A stretch of DNA of 64,000 nucleotides. It comes from Bugulina stolonifera. Taxonomy: Eukaryota > Bryozoa > Gymnolaemata > Cheilostomatida > Bugulidae. The position numbers and the translations under genes were made by a program. Of this stretch, positions 48,803 through 60,240 are shown in pieces; position 1 is the first letter of the stretch, and the number at the start of each line of letters is the position of its first letter. Under the pieces are notes generated by a model, which saw nothing but the letters and a program-made list of their open reading frames with translations, did not search any database and was not told the DNA's origin. The DNA lies in the NCBI GenBank assembly GCA_935421135.1, contig OW285197.1, positions 9,340,723-9,404,722 on the forward strand, written 5' to 3'.

Positions 48803-49544
48803 TAATATAATGCATTATATTAAACATGTACTTGGATGTTGCATGAAAATTTTTCATAACATAGAGGGGGATAATTCTAAAAGATTGCTTTCATCTTGTT
48901 AACATGTGAAATGCTACATGTATATTCTAACGCATTCGCATACATATAATAGGTCAGCAGTGTGTATATACATGTATTATCATTGATGATAATACATGTG
49001 CATGATTATATATACACATGTGCATGTGTATGGGTGTACATGTACATGTATATACACACTGTTGAATGCATTAGAATATACATGTAGCATTTCACATGTT
49101 AACAAGATGAAAGCAATCTTTCAGAATTAACTCCCTCTATACTTCAGAATGATGATAAATTATATACACACTGTTGACAAGATAACAGCAATCTTTTAGA
49201 ATGCTACAGAATTCTGAAGCATAGAGGGAGATAATTCCAAAATATTGCTGTCATCTTTTCCTGTCACTATGTGAAATGCTACATGTTTATTCTAACGCAT
49301 CAATTAAATTCTTGAGCAAACTGGGCCGCTTTCACTCTATCTTGTGACATGCTTTCTCTTTACACTAGTAGTGGGAAATATTTCACTCTGATAACTCTTT
49401 ACAGATCCGAAACTCTCCACAATTTTTATGTTTGAGCAATTTAAGACAATGTACAGTGCAGTACATGTACATGTATATTGCCAATTTACTGGGGACCATG
49501 TAAACAACTTGTCTCTTCATAGCTATACTACCCAAATAGCCTTT

Positions 49545-49890
49545 GTATGCCATTGTGTCTAGATTAAGTGTTTGTACAAGTGATCATCATTGTATTGTTG
49601 AATTCAACATGGTTGTGCATTACATGTAATATGCACTGTAGGTCTATGATTATACATGTACATCACTCTATATGAATTATTAGCAGTCTGAATGCAGCAC
49701 ATGAAATTTAACTTGAAGTTGTCTTACCTACACTCTATTGTACAATAGCACCGTAGAAAAGACAACTCCCGCAGAAACATCTGTGTATTGTACTGTACCA
49801 ACATGCACACAGTACATGTATGCAGTCATACAATATATCTATGACTGAGCAAAATTAGAAGTATAGTTTCTTTTCTTGCTTAACCCATTA
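49545..49890 (+). repeat. Direct repeat, copy of 47685-47970
   Basis: See the copy at 47685-47970. This copy carries an extra stretch of about 60 bp before tcactctatatgaattat and differs by scattered substitutions. Confidence 0.8.
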
Positions 49891-50457
49891 CTATATTCCA
49901 TGTACAAGTGCATGTTAAACATGTACTTACATATTGTACACTGTAGTTGTTGTATGACATTTTGCATAATGTTAATGAGCATGTTTACGGCTGTTGTGAA
50001 GCATAATGCATGTCAAGCAACACCTTTTGACCCAGTACATGTTGAGAGTTATGAGGAAGTTAGATTTAGAAGTTGAATGTAACAGTTCCATAACAGTGTG
50101 TAAGTAGGTGTAGGCTCACACAAAAAAGTACCTCCAAGTTATGCTGGTCACTGCACAGTACTTTCAGTTATTTTGTTTCATTTATACAATCATAGTGATG
50201 TAGGGCGAACACTTCTGTAAGCAACTGTTACCTATGCCATGAATCCTGGAGGTGACATAACCATGTCTAATAGACACACATGTTTGTACCTATGTTTAGC
50301 CTTTGATGGTAGCCCATTTCGTTAAACTGTTATCGCTAAAAAAAACTCTTATACAACAAAGAAGAACAGCTATTTTCCCAGACTTACGAATTTATTTATT
50401 ACACATTCGTATTTACATGATTTTTGTGTCTCTTTCTTTTTTGGAGGGGCTCTCCTG

Positions 50458-50664
50458 TTGGCTTCTGTTTGCTTCTGTTCACTTCTGTTTGTCTCTGTTC
50501 ACTTCTGTTTGCCTCTGTTCGCCTCTGTTTGCTTCTGTTCACTTCTGTTTGCCTCTGTTTGCTTCTGTTCGCCTTTTTTAGCTTCTGTTTGCTTCTGCTC
50601 ACTTCTGTTTGTATCTGTCTGCTTCCATTTGCTTCTGTTTGCTTTTGTTCACTGCTATTTGCCT
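50458..50664. repeat. 10-bp minisatellite (ttctgttYRC type)
   Basis: About 20 tandem copies of a 10-bp unit such as gcttctgttt / gcctctgttc / acttctgttt occupy the segment. The unit length (10) is not a multiple of 3, but three units (30 nt) make ten codons, so long repetitive frames (LFASVCFCS on plus, KQRQTEVNRS on minus) stay open by chance. Confidence 0.92.
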
Positions 50665-50919
50665 AAAAATATCACATTATATCCCAAATGAATATGGAGA
50701 TAATACATGCAACTTAGTAACCTTTGACCTGAAACACCAATTACAGTGGAGTATTCATCATCTCTATACAGTGCACTGCTTCGGTGTTTGACGCCTCATC
50801 AGTGCAGCTTAGAGATATTTAAAAGGTAAACCAGAGTTATCAAGCGGCCAGACACAGCGAGAATTTCACAAGGCCAGCAGTTCAGTGTATCTCAATTATT
50901 TGTATATTTTAGCTACATG

Positions 50920-51241
50920 TATGAGTAACACAAAAACTCATTGACTTATACTCCTTGGCGTAACCAGCCCCTAGCAGCTCTCACTGCCAGGTGCCAGTGC
51001 TGGCCAACTCCCTGTGAGAAAGGCCCAGATAACATGGCCCTTTTGGCAGGGGTAGAGGAGTTGCCTTGAAGCCATGCTGGCTTGCATGACCCCAGAGGAC
51101 TTTAATATGGGGCACAGGAGCAATTGTAGCTGGATGCTCTTCCTAACACCACCGTGACCGGGATTTGAACCCGGAACCTTCAGCATGAAAGCTCAGTATT
51201 CTAGCCCCTAAGCTATTGCTGCTCCCTATGAGTAACACAAA
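50920..51241 (-). mobile_element. SINE-C with perfect 15-bp target site duplication
   Basis: TATGAGTAACACAAA occurs at 50920-50934 and 51227-51241. The 292-bp body on the minus strand starts gggagcagcaatagcttagg; its A-box-like region is TTAGGGGCTAGAATACTGAGC. The B-box is GGTTCAAATCC (near 51165). The body then reads ggtggtgttaggaagagcat. It ends without a clear A-tail. The frame at 50971-51186 is derived from the element. Confidence 0.93.
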
Positions 51242-51309
51242 GAACAATTTAATATGCATATTTACTGAATGAGTATATATTATTACATTATATTACAATA
51301 TGTACATAC

Positions 51310-54300
51310 CATATACTCTTTGAACTCATCGGTATAATCGATGTGATTTTTTGGCTCCCAGGTATCATGCCTGAAATTAAGTAAAGAATATTGTAGCCAA
51401 GGAATGTACAATGTAACAAAATAATTTCCTCAACTATATCACACATGTAGGTATTACTCCATTTGAAGTCTCATCGTGTAATCAGTACTCTTGCTGCTAA
51501 ACAACAATTACTCCTAAATACTCCTAAAACAAGGACTTTTTTTGTAAATTCTATGGAAGACTAATGTGGTCATTAACCACCACTTTAACTCATGTATATT
51601 TATCATCATATACATAGTCAAAAACTGGCAAATTTTAGTATAAAAACAATAAACTTCAAATACTTCAATGCCAAAAGTTGAAATATTTGGGTATTATTAT
51701 TTGACCAAATATTTTACGACCTCATGAGTTCTCATTTGTATAATACAAATTCAGCCATTTGTCGATGAGGATAACAGCAGTCGGTGCCTTTTAATGTACT
51801 ACTCAACAAAACACAAAACATACTCACTTTGGCTTAAAACCTTTCCACCTTATTTTATAGTATGAAACTCCATTAACCTGCAATAATTACAAATATTGCT
51901 CTTGCAACTACATATGGCTAAAAATTGCAGATACCTTCAAAAACAACTTTTCAAGTACTGCTAGAGTATTAGTACAAAAGTACATGTACATAACTATTCA
52001 AGAGTCATGGCCTAACCTATGCGATCTCTACTATCTTTAGGGGTCTACTACTCTGATTACCAAACATGCAACATTGTTTAATTCAATCAAAACACCAGTC
52101 TTTCTTACCTCTTTAACTCCCACGATGCTTTGGATGTAGTATCTTTTAGAATCAGCAGTAGAAGTGGTAGGAGTAACAGTAGAACTAGTAGTATTAGTAG
52201 TAGGAGTAACAGTAGAACTAGTAGTATTAGTAGTAGGAGTACAGGTAGTAGTAGCAGTGGTGTTAGTAGTAGCACTGGGAGTATCAGTAGTAGTAGTAAC
52301 AGTAGAAGGAGCAGTAGGAGTAGTAGTAGTGGCAGTAAGAGTAGTAGTGGCAGTAGTAGCATTAGTAGTCACAGTAGAAGGAGCAGTAGTGGTAGTAGTA
52401 GTGGCAGTAGTAGTCACAGTAGAAGGATCAGTAGGAGTAGTAGTAGTGGCAGTAAGAGGAGTAGTGGCAGTAGTAGCATTAGTAGTCACAGTAGAAGGAG
52501 CAGTAGGAGTAGTAGTGGCAGTAGGGGTAGTAGTGGAAGTAGTAGCAGTAGTAACTGTAGAAGTAGAAGCGGGAGTAGCGGTGGAATTAGTGACAACCGG
52601 CTCTGTATCCCTGACCTCCTGCTCTGTCACTATAAAGAAACACAAAAATTTGATTCTCGCTTGATAAGGGCACTCATCAGCTATTGAATTCGATGAGAAG
52701 TGGGTTCCACAATAAATCGTTGTAATGTGTAGATGGCACCTACATATAGCCTACATTGTGCAGTTCAATAAGGTACATGTAGATAGTACAGCATAATCAA
52801 TTACATCTAGTATGAAATGCAGTGCTAGTGATATGCTATTACAACAAACCTAACCTGTACCTGTTTACACCATGCACATGATGTACAGGATTTATAGCTA
52901 CCAGTACACATATGCTTACAACCTTGACATGAGTTGCTTTATTTTTACCCAGTAGATATGTATGTCAATTACCCACTGACAGTTGAATAAAGACCTAGCA
53001 GTAGAAGCACAGACTTGGTAAATACTTTGACACTCACCAAGGATACAAGTTTAACACCAAATTATACTTGTGCAAATGTTAGAATGTTAGAGCAATATAC
53101 TAGCACAACTAATATAATGACAAGGCAAGCGAAATTAGCAGCGTACGTATTAGTGTGAAGGCGGCCGGTAAACAAATATATCAACTAGTAGTAATAGGTG
53201 ATGAGGGCACCATATTGACCACTGTATGCATGTTACCCTTATGCTGGACTTAGCTTCAATCTATAAATTCATATAATTATAATGATAAATCATCAATTAA
53301 AACATGATGAATATAATTGCAACCACAAGATTACAAAATTGTGGAACAACTTTTATATAGTGGAGGAAACAAGATTATGTTCTTTGTCATGAACACAAGT
53401 AAATTGTTGACAGAGTGAACTGCTTACAATACAAGCAGGTGACTGCTAAAAGCATTACTAACCTTCACTAAAATCCTCAGTACGTGGTGACACACGGACA
53501 AACATTTCCACTACAACAAAATATCATTTTCCTGTAAGAATTAACACTATAACTGCAGGGTTGTGTACAAGTTGAAGCCATTTAAAGAATTTAAGGCATC
53601 TGTCCCATAGAAAATTTAAATTATATTTGCTAGTAAGCGAGAGGCTTTGGGTAATTTCATATAATCTTGCTAGAAGAAAATACAGAGCATTGGGAATGCA
53701 TGGGAGGAGCAATTTCAACTTGCATAACTGACATCATTGATGTAGTCACATACAAAAGTTGTTAAGCTGAACCAACTTTCAAAAACATGTACACATTGTT
53801 TGAAGATGTTAATGTGGGTGAGGAATCCGGTCTTATAGATTAATGTGAAACAATTACAGCTTTGTAATTTACTTTCTCTTAATATGTCGTTATCACTGTT
53901 GAAAGAAACAAAGGACAAGATAATAAGAATTATTTAGAATATAAAACTGATACTACTGCTGATCATTAGCATGCTACTCACAGTCATCATTGTCCTCAGG
54001 TACATTGTACCGCTTTCTGAGGACTTTTGCGAGCCGCTGCTTATTGTCGTTCGATTCAGTCGACGACCAAATTTGAATACGCCCTTCAGTTGCCATCATT
54101 AGGGTAACGGACACACCATAGCCAGAGGCAAATGATGCCTACAACAAAATTGGAACCCTTAAGGTCACACAAAGACACAAATTTCACAGCCAAGTGAGAT
54201 ACAACTCGAAAGAATGTCATATTTTTGAAAGCACCATACTTCTTTTAGCATACTTTTAGTAACTTCTAGTATCCCTTTGAGTATCTGTGTAAAATCATGA

Positions 54301-55940
54301 CAAAGTATAATAGCTGGGCATGTCTGTTTTGCAAGTTACGTTAAAGAACTAGTCTACAGAATAATGCAGTAATATTGGCATTATAGGTTCTTGACTGGTC
54401 TATAAATTAGTAACAGTCAAACATCTTTACACTGGACAAACGTGTAAACAGCACATGATACAGAGCGTCTGCTGGCCAGTCCTGCAATTCTAAACTAGTT
54501 TATTCCAGCAAAGTCCGCCTACAACTTGGACCCAGCTCTAGTGCCACAACACTTCATGGCCAGTCCTAGAATACAACAGACTGTGCAACTGACACTCACC
54601 GCCAAAAGCAGCTGCTCAATGGCATAGCAGCGGCTCTTCTGTTTGCCTTTCTTACCATTTTCTTTGGTACGACATTTGCAGCTCTCACCCCTTAAGCGTT
54701 CTGCCTCCATGGCAGGCCCAATTGGAGGTTTTTTCGTGTCATGCCCTGTAAGGATATGATTGTTCATGGGTAAAATATATATCGTCTATATTCATAGAGT
54801 ATCTTTGCAACTTTTCCATAACTAGTGTGCTACAAATTCATAAAATCCAACAACTAGAGGGTAGGCCTACTGACAGAAACTTCTCTTTGGCCAGTTAAAA
54901 TTTGGTTGCAAGCCTACACATGGTTTTGGCCATAGATTTTATCATATATAATTACTAATTGAAGTACACATAGGCATTTAAAGTATTAATGAACGTTGAT
55001 CTGCTTTGCTATGCTGAAGTCATTAGTAGGGTAGGCAGCCCAGACTCAGCACTTGGCTCATTAACAACGCTATACATACATGTACATGCACTTAAGGGGT
55101 TTGGCTATCTTTTATAATGATGTATTTTAAGCAAGAAATTTGCTTTTAAACGGTCAGAGACTTGTTTGGAATCAATAAAAATACCGGTCCCTGGTCGGGG
55201 TTTGAACCAGGGCCTCTACAGCACCTCATCGCCTAGCACAGTGAACAGAACATGCTAACACTACAGCAGCAGCCTCAAGAAAGGAAGTTTCACCAGTGAG
55301 CAGTAGACATGCTCTGAGCGAACTTCACAGGAGACACCCCTCTTATTATGGCCACCCTGAGCTTCATAGGATATTAGGGGTTTGGTATTTTTATGGATTT
55401 TAAACAAGTCTCTGATCGCTAAAAAGGTTCCTCACGTAAAAATACATAATTATATAAAATATGACTGGACCCCTAATATCCTATAAAGCGCAGGGTGGCC
55501 ATAATAAGAGGGGTGTCTCGTGTGCAGTTCACTCAGAGCATGTCTACTGCTCACTGGTGAAGCTTCCTTTCTTGAGACTGCTGAGCTGGTGTAGCGTTAG
55601 CATGTTCTGTTCACTGTGCTAGGCGATGAGGCGCAGTAGAGGCCTCGGTTCAAACCCCGACCAGAGACCGGTATTTTTATTGATTCCAAACAAGTCTTTG
55701 ATCGCTCAAAAGCAGATTTCTTGCTTACAAACACATCAATACATGCGCTTGTGTAACATGAAAGGTTACTGCAACCAGCCTATAATTAAAAAAAGAACAT
55801 CAAATTAACTATTTAAACCCTCCATCAACTACCCGTAATGAACCTGCTATACTGCGGACTTACCACAATGTTTGCATTTGTTGGATGCAGCACCAATCAA
55901 GGTTGAACATTTTTCACATCTCTTCTGTCCAACGGGTATC
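51310..55940 (-). CDS. Zinc-ribbon / Thr-rich / chromodomain protein (partial at both ends)
   Basis: Seven minus-strand exons join in phase: 55940-55864, 54745-54600, 54138-53982, 53510-53463, 52629-52109, 51877-51828 and 51370-51310. Together they give 1060 nt, about 353 residues. Exon 1 has a C-x2-C...C-x2-C zinc ribbon (GQKRCEKCSTLIGA, CKHCG). Exon 2 is basic (KCRTKENGKKGKQKSRC). Exon 3 reads SVTLMMATEGRIQIWSS, then basic KQRLAKVLRKRY. Exon 5 holds about 130 residues made almost only of T, A, S, P, N and V, then RYYIQSIVGVKE. Exons 6 and 7 add VNGVSYYKIRWKGFKPK and HDTWEPKNHIDY. The junction product is a full chromodomain (aromatic Y, W-K-G-F, W-E-P), a known methyl-lysine reader fold. Both ends are open: exon 1 begins mid-codon, and a donor follows 51310. 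Nuclear chromatin role inferred; the Thr-rich stretch may be a disordered linker or glycosylated. I know no named family with this order. Confidence 0.83.
52130..52600. repeat. Trinucleotide-rich coding repeat (Thr-rich tract)
   Basis: On the plus strand it is agtagtag / acagtagaagg / gtggcagtag in a degenerate triplet array; on the minus strand it encodes ACT/ACC Thr repeats with Pro-Ser-Thr-Val blocks (TAPSTVTTNATTATT recurs). Units of about 60-90 nt recur, suggesting slippage and unequal exchange within an exon of the chromodomain gene. Serine-rich and valine-rich frames on the plus strand are shadows. Confidence 0.88.
55094..55745. mobile_element. Foldback element with SINE-B arms
   Basis: The left arm (55094-55372) carries the SINE-B words (ggggtttggctatc, gtccctggtcggggtttgaa) and then unique sequence through ggtgtctcctgtgaagtt in complement. 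The right arm (about 55465-55745) is its reverse complement, containing ataagaggggtgtctc, catgtctactgctcactggt and ggttcaaaccccgaccagag. The loop is about 90 bp and contains a further short SINE-B piece. Arms differ by few changes. It lies in the first seen intron (55863-54746) of the chromodomain gene. Confidence 0.88.
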
Positions 55941-56152
55941 CTACAAAATAGATGGTAATAGATAGCAACAAGTTACATGATCCCTAGTGTCATTCCCGAC
56001 TCCTCTCCGGTCAATGGTTGCTTCCGCTTCATAAACTACAACCAACATCCAAGTGTGCGCTGGGTTCCGTGAGTTGCAAGCTTTAGTTTATTATTGTACA
56101 AGGGGAGAGCGGGTAACTTGGTTGTTATGAGTCCTTTACAAGTTGATGGTAT

Positions 56153-56169
56153 GGGGGGGGGGGGGGGGG
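56153..56169. repeat. Run of 17 G
   Basis: An uninterrupted G tract of 17 on the plus strand lies between ggtat and taaaggg. Length is prone to sequencing error. Confidence 0.8.
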
Positions 56170-56534
56170 TAAAGGGACATTTCCTAAACAACAGTTCCAA
56201 ACTGTGTAGATGAAATTTAGAACAGCTCCACTCACAGATAATTGGTTTCAATTAAATAAATTAATTTATTATTTAATTTATTAAAATAATAGGCTTAATA
56301 TTAAAATATACAATAGAAATCTTGGGAGTGAGTTTTCAAAAATTCTGGTTTTTAACTGTCTTTTTTGAACAGTTGCAAATTTGGTGTGGACCAAAGGTTA
56401 CACCAACTTCAATAAACAAAACAAATTATTCTTTTTCAAATAATTTCCTCGCAATTTGCAATAATGGGGGGCATTTGGACATAGACAAACACCATGTTAT
56501 AGCTGGTATCACTATTACTGCTATTTGAAACTGG

Positions 56535-57900
56535 TCAAACCCGACTCATTGTTATGCAGAATTTGACTTGGGCACCTTTAAAAACTTGCACCAGACCAAC
56601 AGACACTATACGGCAGTACCAAGTAAATAATCCAACAGAACAGGTAACTGCACATTTCGAAAAAGACAGTTCGAAACATGACGCTTCCCAAGTGGACAGT
56701 TTGAAACAGGACGGTTCAAAACTATGTAGATTGCATTTAGAAGGACACAATTTACAGAGAATTAATTTTAATTAATCAATTTAATTAAATAAAAAAACAT
56801 TAAAAATCAAGATTAGTTGAGATCTGGTGGTTGGGGTTTGGCGTTTCAAACTGGCCGGTGTTGAACTGTCCACTTTCGAAACGTCTTGTGGTCCTCCTTC
56901 GAACTGTATTTTGTCAACAGTCGCAAATTCAATAGAAAAAGGCAAACCCCAGTTACGCAGTTTCAAGCTTCTTTTCTTGTTGCAACTATGTGTATACATT
57001 TAGGTTATACGATCAATGTCTATCCAGACTTATTGCGGAATTTGTAATTGTTCGGAAAAGGCAGTTGGAGACGGGACATTTCAAGACCGGTCAGTTCAAA
57101 ACCCCTAACTTCAACCCCCAGATTTCAACTAATTTTCATTCTTGATATTATTTTTTCATTTAGTTCATTAAATTAATTGAAGTCAATTATCTGTCTTTTT
57201 TCCAACCGTCTCAAATTCAACTTCAAGAGCCACGACTAAGAGTTGGCCATGACAACTTGATTTTCCCAAATCACACTTGCAAACATCTCTGAACACAACT
57301 CACATATGATTATTTTTAGTTAATTAATTGATAAAAAATAGTAAATATTACAATAAAAATTAGTTGTCATCTGGGGTTTGAAGCTAGGGCTTTCGAATTG
57401 TTCAGCTTGTTTAGAACTGCTTTTTTGAACATTCCTAAATTCATTTATTTTTTGCACTATGCTATCTGTGGCTAGGTAGACTAATGCAATAGTACATGGT
57501 AGACTACTAGAGGCAGCAAAAGCTGTCTTATTCATGTGTTCTGTTCATATTCATAATAGTATAATGAATTTTCACTTGAAGATCAATGGAACTTTTATTT
57601 TAATTAGGCTACATAGTTGGAATGCGTAACTGTTCGAAAAAGGCAGTTCGAAACAGGACGTTTCGAAAGTGCACAGCTCAACACCGGATAGTTCGAAACG
57701 CCTAACCCCAAACCCCTACCACCAGATTTCAACTAATTTTTATTTTCAATATAATTTTATTTAATTGTTAAATTATTTAATTTAAATTGATTATCTGCAA
57801 GTATTGTTCTTCAAAATGTAATCTATACAGTTTCGAACTGTCCTGTTTCGAACTGTCGAGTTGTGAAACGTCCTGCTTCGAACTTTTTCGAAATGTCCCT
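56535..57900. mobile_element. Cluster of TTCGAA-family repeats (nested foldbacks)
   Basis: Short words gttcgaaa, ggacagttcgaa and tttcgaaagtggacag recur at about 56640-56720, 56820-56935 (reverse), 57045-57160, 57375-57440 (reverse, diverged), 57625-57745 and 57825-57905 (reverse). Each ends in ccaccagatttcaacta followed by an AT-rich centre of the type ttaattaatta. Forward and reverse copies pair as foldbacks (for example 56640-56720 with 56820-56935). No open frame is conserved. It appears to be a non-autonomous foldback family also present at 35.65 kb. Confidence 0.82.
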
Positions 57901-57914
57901 TTACCCATTTGTTG

Positions 57915-58095
57915 TTAGGGGGTTTGGCCATTTTTTCATATATATCTATGATGTATTTTTAGCAAGGAAGATATTTTCGAGCAGTTTCAAATCCATGAAA
58001 ATACCAGTCCCCGTCTGGGGTTTGAACCCAAGGCCTCTATGGCACATAATCGCACAGTGAACAGAACATGCTACCACTACACCAGCTCAACACCC
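57915..58095 (-). mobile_element. SINE-B copy
   Basis: Minus strand: A-box-like gtgtagtggtagcatgttct, B-box GGTTCAAACCC (near 58025) and body words atgaaaataccagtcc and ggggtttggccatttt at the left end. It is the closest match to the copy at 40.1 kb. No clear target duplication. Confidence 0.85.
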
Positions 58096-58099
58096 TATA

Positions 58100-59935
58100 C
58101 ATTTGTATATATACCTGATAGGCGATTTTAACATGTAGCTAGCTAGTAGTAATAAAATGGTTTTGAACAACCTTAGTTTTATTGCAAAATAATAATATTG
58201 ATATTTATATTATTAAAAGTCAAAATTCAATCGAATATTCATAAATAATTATATTATCATTATATTTGATCATCTTTATTTCATTTCGAATTGCTAATTA
58301 TTGCTATTGATAGTGTTCTGCTACCAGAGATGCCAGACTCAAGTGAAAGACTCTCACTCGAGTTAATTCAAGCAACATTTTATGGCTTATAATAAAGGCT
58401 CGTAACTTGAATATACAGCTGTCAAAAACTTGTAACTTGAATTGTAATTCAATTATGGCTATGATCAAAGACTCTCAACTCGCGCATCATTATGTTGAAA
58501 TATTCAATAACTCGAGTTTTTATTGGGCAGCTGTGAATTGTAATGGATGGAAATAACCACAGATACAACCACAACCACAATTATAACACATTTTACACTA
58601 AAACTGTGACATTTTGCTTTGAAATTTGAACTTCTAACACCATTCCCTAACAACATTTCACTATAAGCTAAATGATAACCCAGGAACTCTATATAAAGAC
58701 TCGAGTTAAACAAGAACAGAAACGAATTGAAACTTGCTTGTAGTTAACTTGGATAACTCGAGTTTCTGGGAATATGAAAATATTTAACTCATAACTTCAA
58801 AGTTTTGATCTGTCACTTAAAGAATTGAATTGTAACTTGAAGAGTCACAACTAAGAGTTGGCCATGGAGACTTGAGTTTCCAAAATAAAACTTGCACACA
58901 TCTCTGTCTGCTACTTTTATTTATAATTATTATGCTGTTTAATTATTATAAAATTAAAGAATCAATTATTATTAATTACATCAAAAAATGGAAATAACTA
59001 TTTAGTACAATAAAAATTATTAAAACTAATTAAATATAAATTTAAAATTAACTAAATTTGCAATAAATAGTATAGTATAATTATAATTAACTAATTAATG
59101 ATTATTAATAAAATAATAATTATTAGTATAAGTTATGCAAATGTATCACTAATTAATAATCTAATAATAATAATTTATTAAATGTAATTAATAATAATCA
59201 TGATTAACATCAAATTGAAATTAAGTTAATTCAATTTAATGGAAGTACTAATGACGGAGAACTCCTTGTATTAATTAATTAAGTAATATCTGTATCCTTA
59301 ATAATAGCATTTACCTGTGTGCGGTCAAAAAATCACCTTCACTGAATTTTAGCAGCAAACTATCAGAAAACCTTGATGAATGTAATTTTAATCGTTACCA
59401 AATTGAAATTAATTATTGAAATTAGTTATGGGAACGTATCACTAATTAATAATCTAATAATGAAAATTTATAAAATATAATTAATAATAATCATAATTAA
59501 CATAAAATTAGGTTAATTCAATTGTAATTTTAATCGTTACCAAATTGAAATTAATTATTTTTAGTCGCAGTGGAATGGAACAGAAATCATATCAAGCGCG
59601 CCAAGTTTGTAGCCTATTTAGCTGTCTACTATATACCAGTCATATTGGTGTCATTCTACCGACTATGGAACCCATAAAGTAATACGAATCTCGAATATAT
59701 GAGAATATTCACTTGCCAATAGAGTAGATAACTCTAAAAAAGAGTGTGTGTCCGTGCATGCCTATACTCAATGAAGGAAGTAGAGACAAAACTGAAATTA
59801 TCCGTGTCGTTGTTGCTATCGCTGCTCATTGGTTGGATATGCTGGCTTCAGCTCATGAACAATAGTTCTCCGAGTGTAGGAGAATGCATTCTCCCACACC
59901 CGGCGAAATTTATTCTACTGTATACGGAGAATTGG
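58100..59935. other. No gene; extreme AT-rich stretch
   Basis: 58.9-59.6 kb is built almost wholly of taattaataat-type words, with diverged internal repeats (for example actaattaataatctaataat at about 59149 and 59441). Between 58340 and 58890 the words aactcgag and taacttgaa recur many times in both orientations. No exon recognised. Confidence 0.5.
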
Positions 59936-59939
59936 TCGT

Positions 59940-60240
59940 TGTATATACTGATAATACATGTATTATTAGACAATGTTAGTTTCTTTGTTTCGGTTTTTGT
60001 CCATATGGACAAAAACCGAAACAGCATATGCTCATAATAGAGCTGCACCTACACGGTCACTCATTTTAATATAAACTCTAATTAATCAACTACGGGGCTA
60101 TTAGACATCCCAAAAATTGGTCAAAATTAGAAATTTTTAAATGTTAACAGATGTGAAGCAGTCTCAAATTTTTCAGCTGATAATATACTGTTAGCAAATA
60201 AAGTACTGCATCATAATTTGTACCATTTAAATTATTTAAT
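59940..60240. repeat. Inverted copy of 23.72-24.04 kb
   Basis: See 23720-24040. It includes the 36-bp perfect palindrome at 59987-60022, which in the left copy is only a single unpaired arm (agaaaccgaaacaaag). Confidence 0.8.
59987..60022. repeat. Perfect 36-bp palindrome
   Basis: gtttcggtttttgtccat at 59987-60004 is followed at once by its exact reverse complement (60005-60022), with no spacer. Confidence 0.97.

Larger units (their letters stand above)
47460..49310. repeat. Family of ~100-bp units, both orientations
   Basis: A unit starting tctgaagtatagaggg, then gataattctaaaa, atcttgttaacatgtgaaat, gctacatgtatattctaa and cgcattc, occurs at about 47460-47550 (partial), 47565-47660, 48863-48960 and 49195-49310. 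It recurs in reverse orientation at about 49066-49145, with a partial copy at 49150-49195. The pair 48863-48960 / 49066-49145 forms a foldback with a TACATGTA-rich loop. Confidence 0.8.
46983..51309. other. Convergent intergenic region rich in repeats
   Basis: This region lies between the 3' ends of the KDZ-like (plus) and chromodomain (minus) genes. It contains the dispersed ~100-bp unit, the 70-bp palindrome, the 10-bp minisatellite and SINE-C, all listed separately. Open frames at 47051, 48198 and 49876 show no domain. The 3' end of the chromodomain gene probably falls in the right part. Confidence 0.5.

Noticed and set aside
47685..49890. CRISPR-like array, from regularly recurring ~100-bp units
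   Set aside because: Units are long, diverged, irregularly spaced and in both orientations within an intron-rich eukaryotic sequence.
50399..50691. Repetitive frames over the 10-bp minisatellite
   Set aside because: A 10-bp unit cycles through all frames every 30 nt, so open frames arise by chance; no flanking exon evidence.
52105..52687. Long Ser-rich and Val-rich frames on the plus strand and a Leu-rich minus frame over the triplet array
   Set aside because: Shadows of the Thr-rich exon; only the Thr frame has acceptor, donor and in-phase chromodomain exons on both sides.
59744..60037. Plus-strand frame of 97 codons with hydrophobic segments
   Set aside because: It runs through the inverted repeat and the 36-bp palindrome and is not open in the duplicate at 24 kb.
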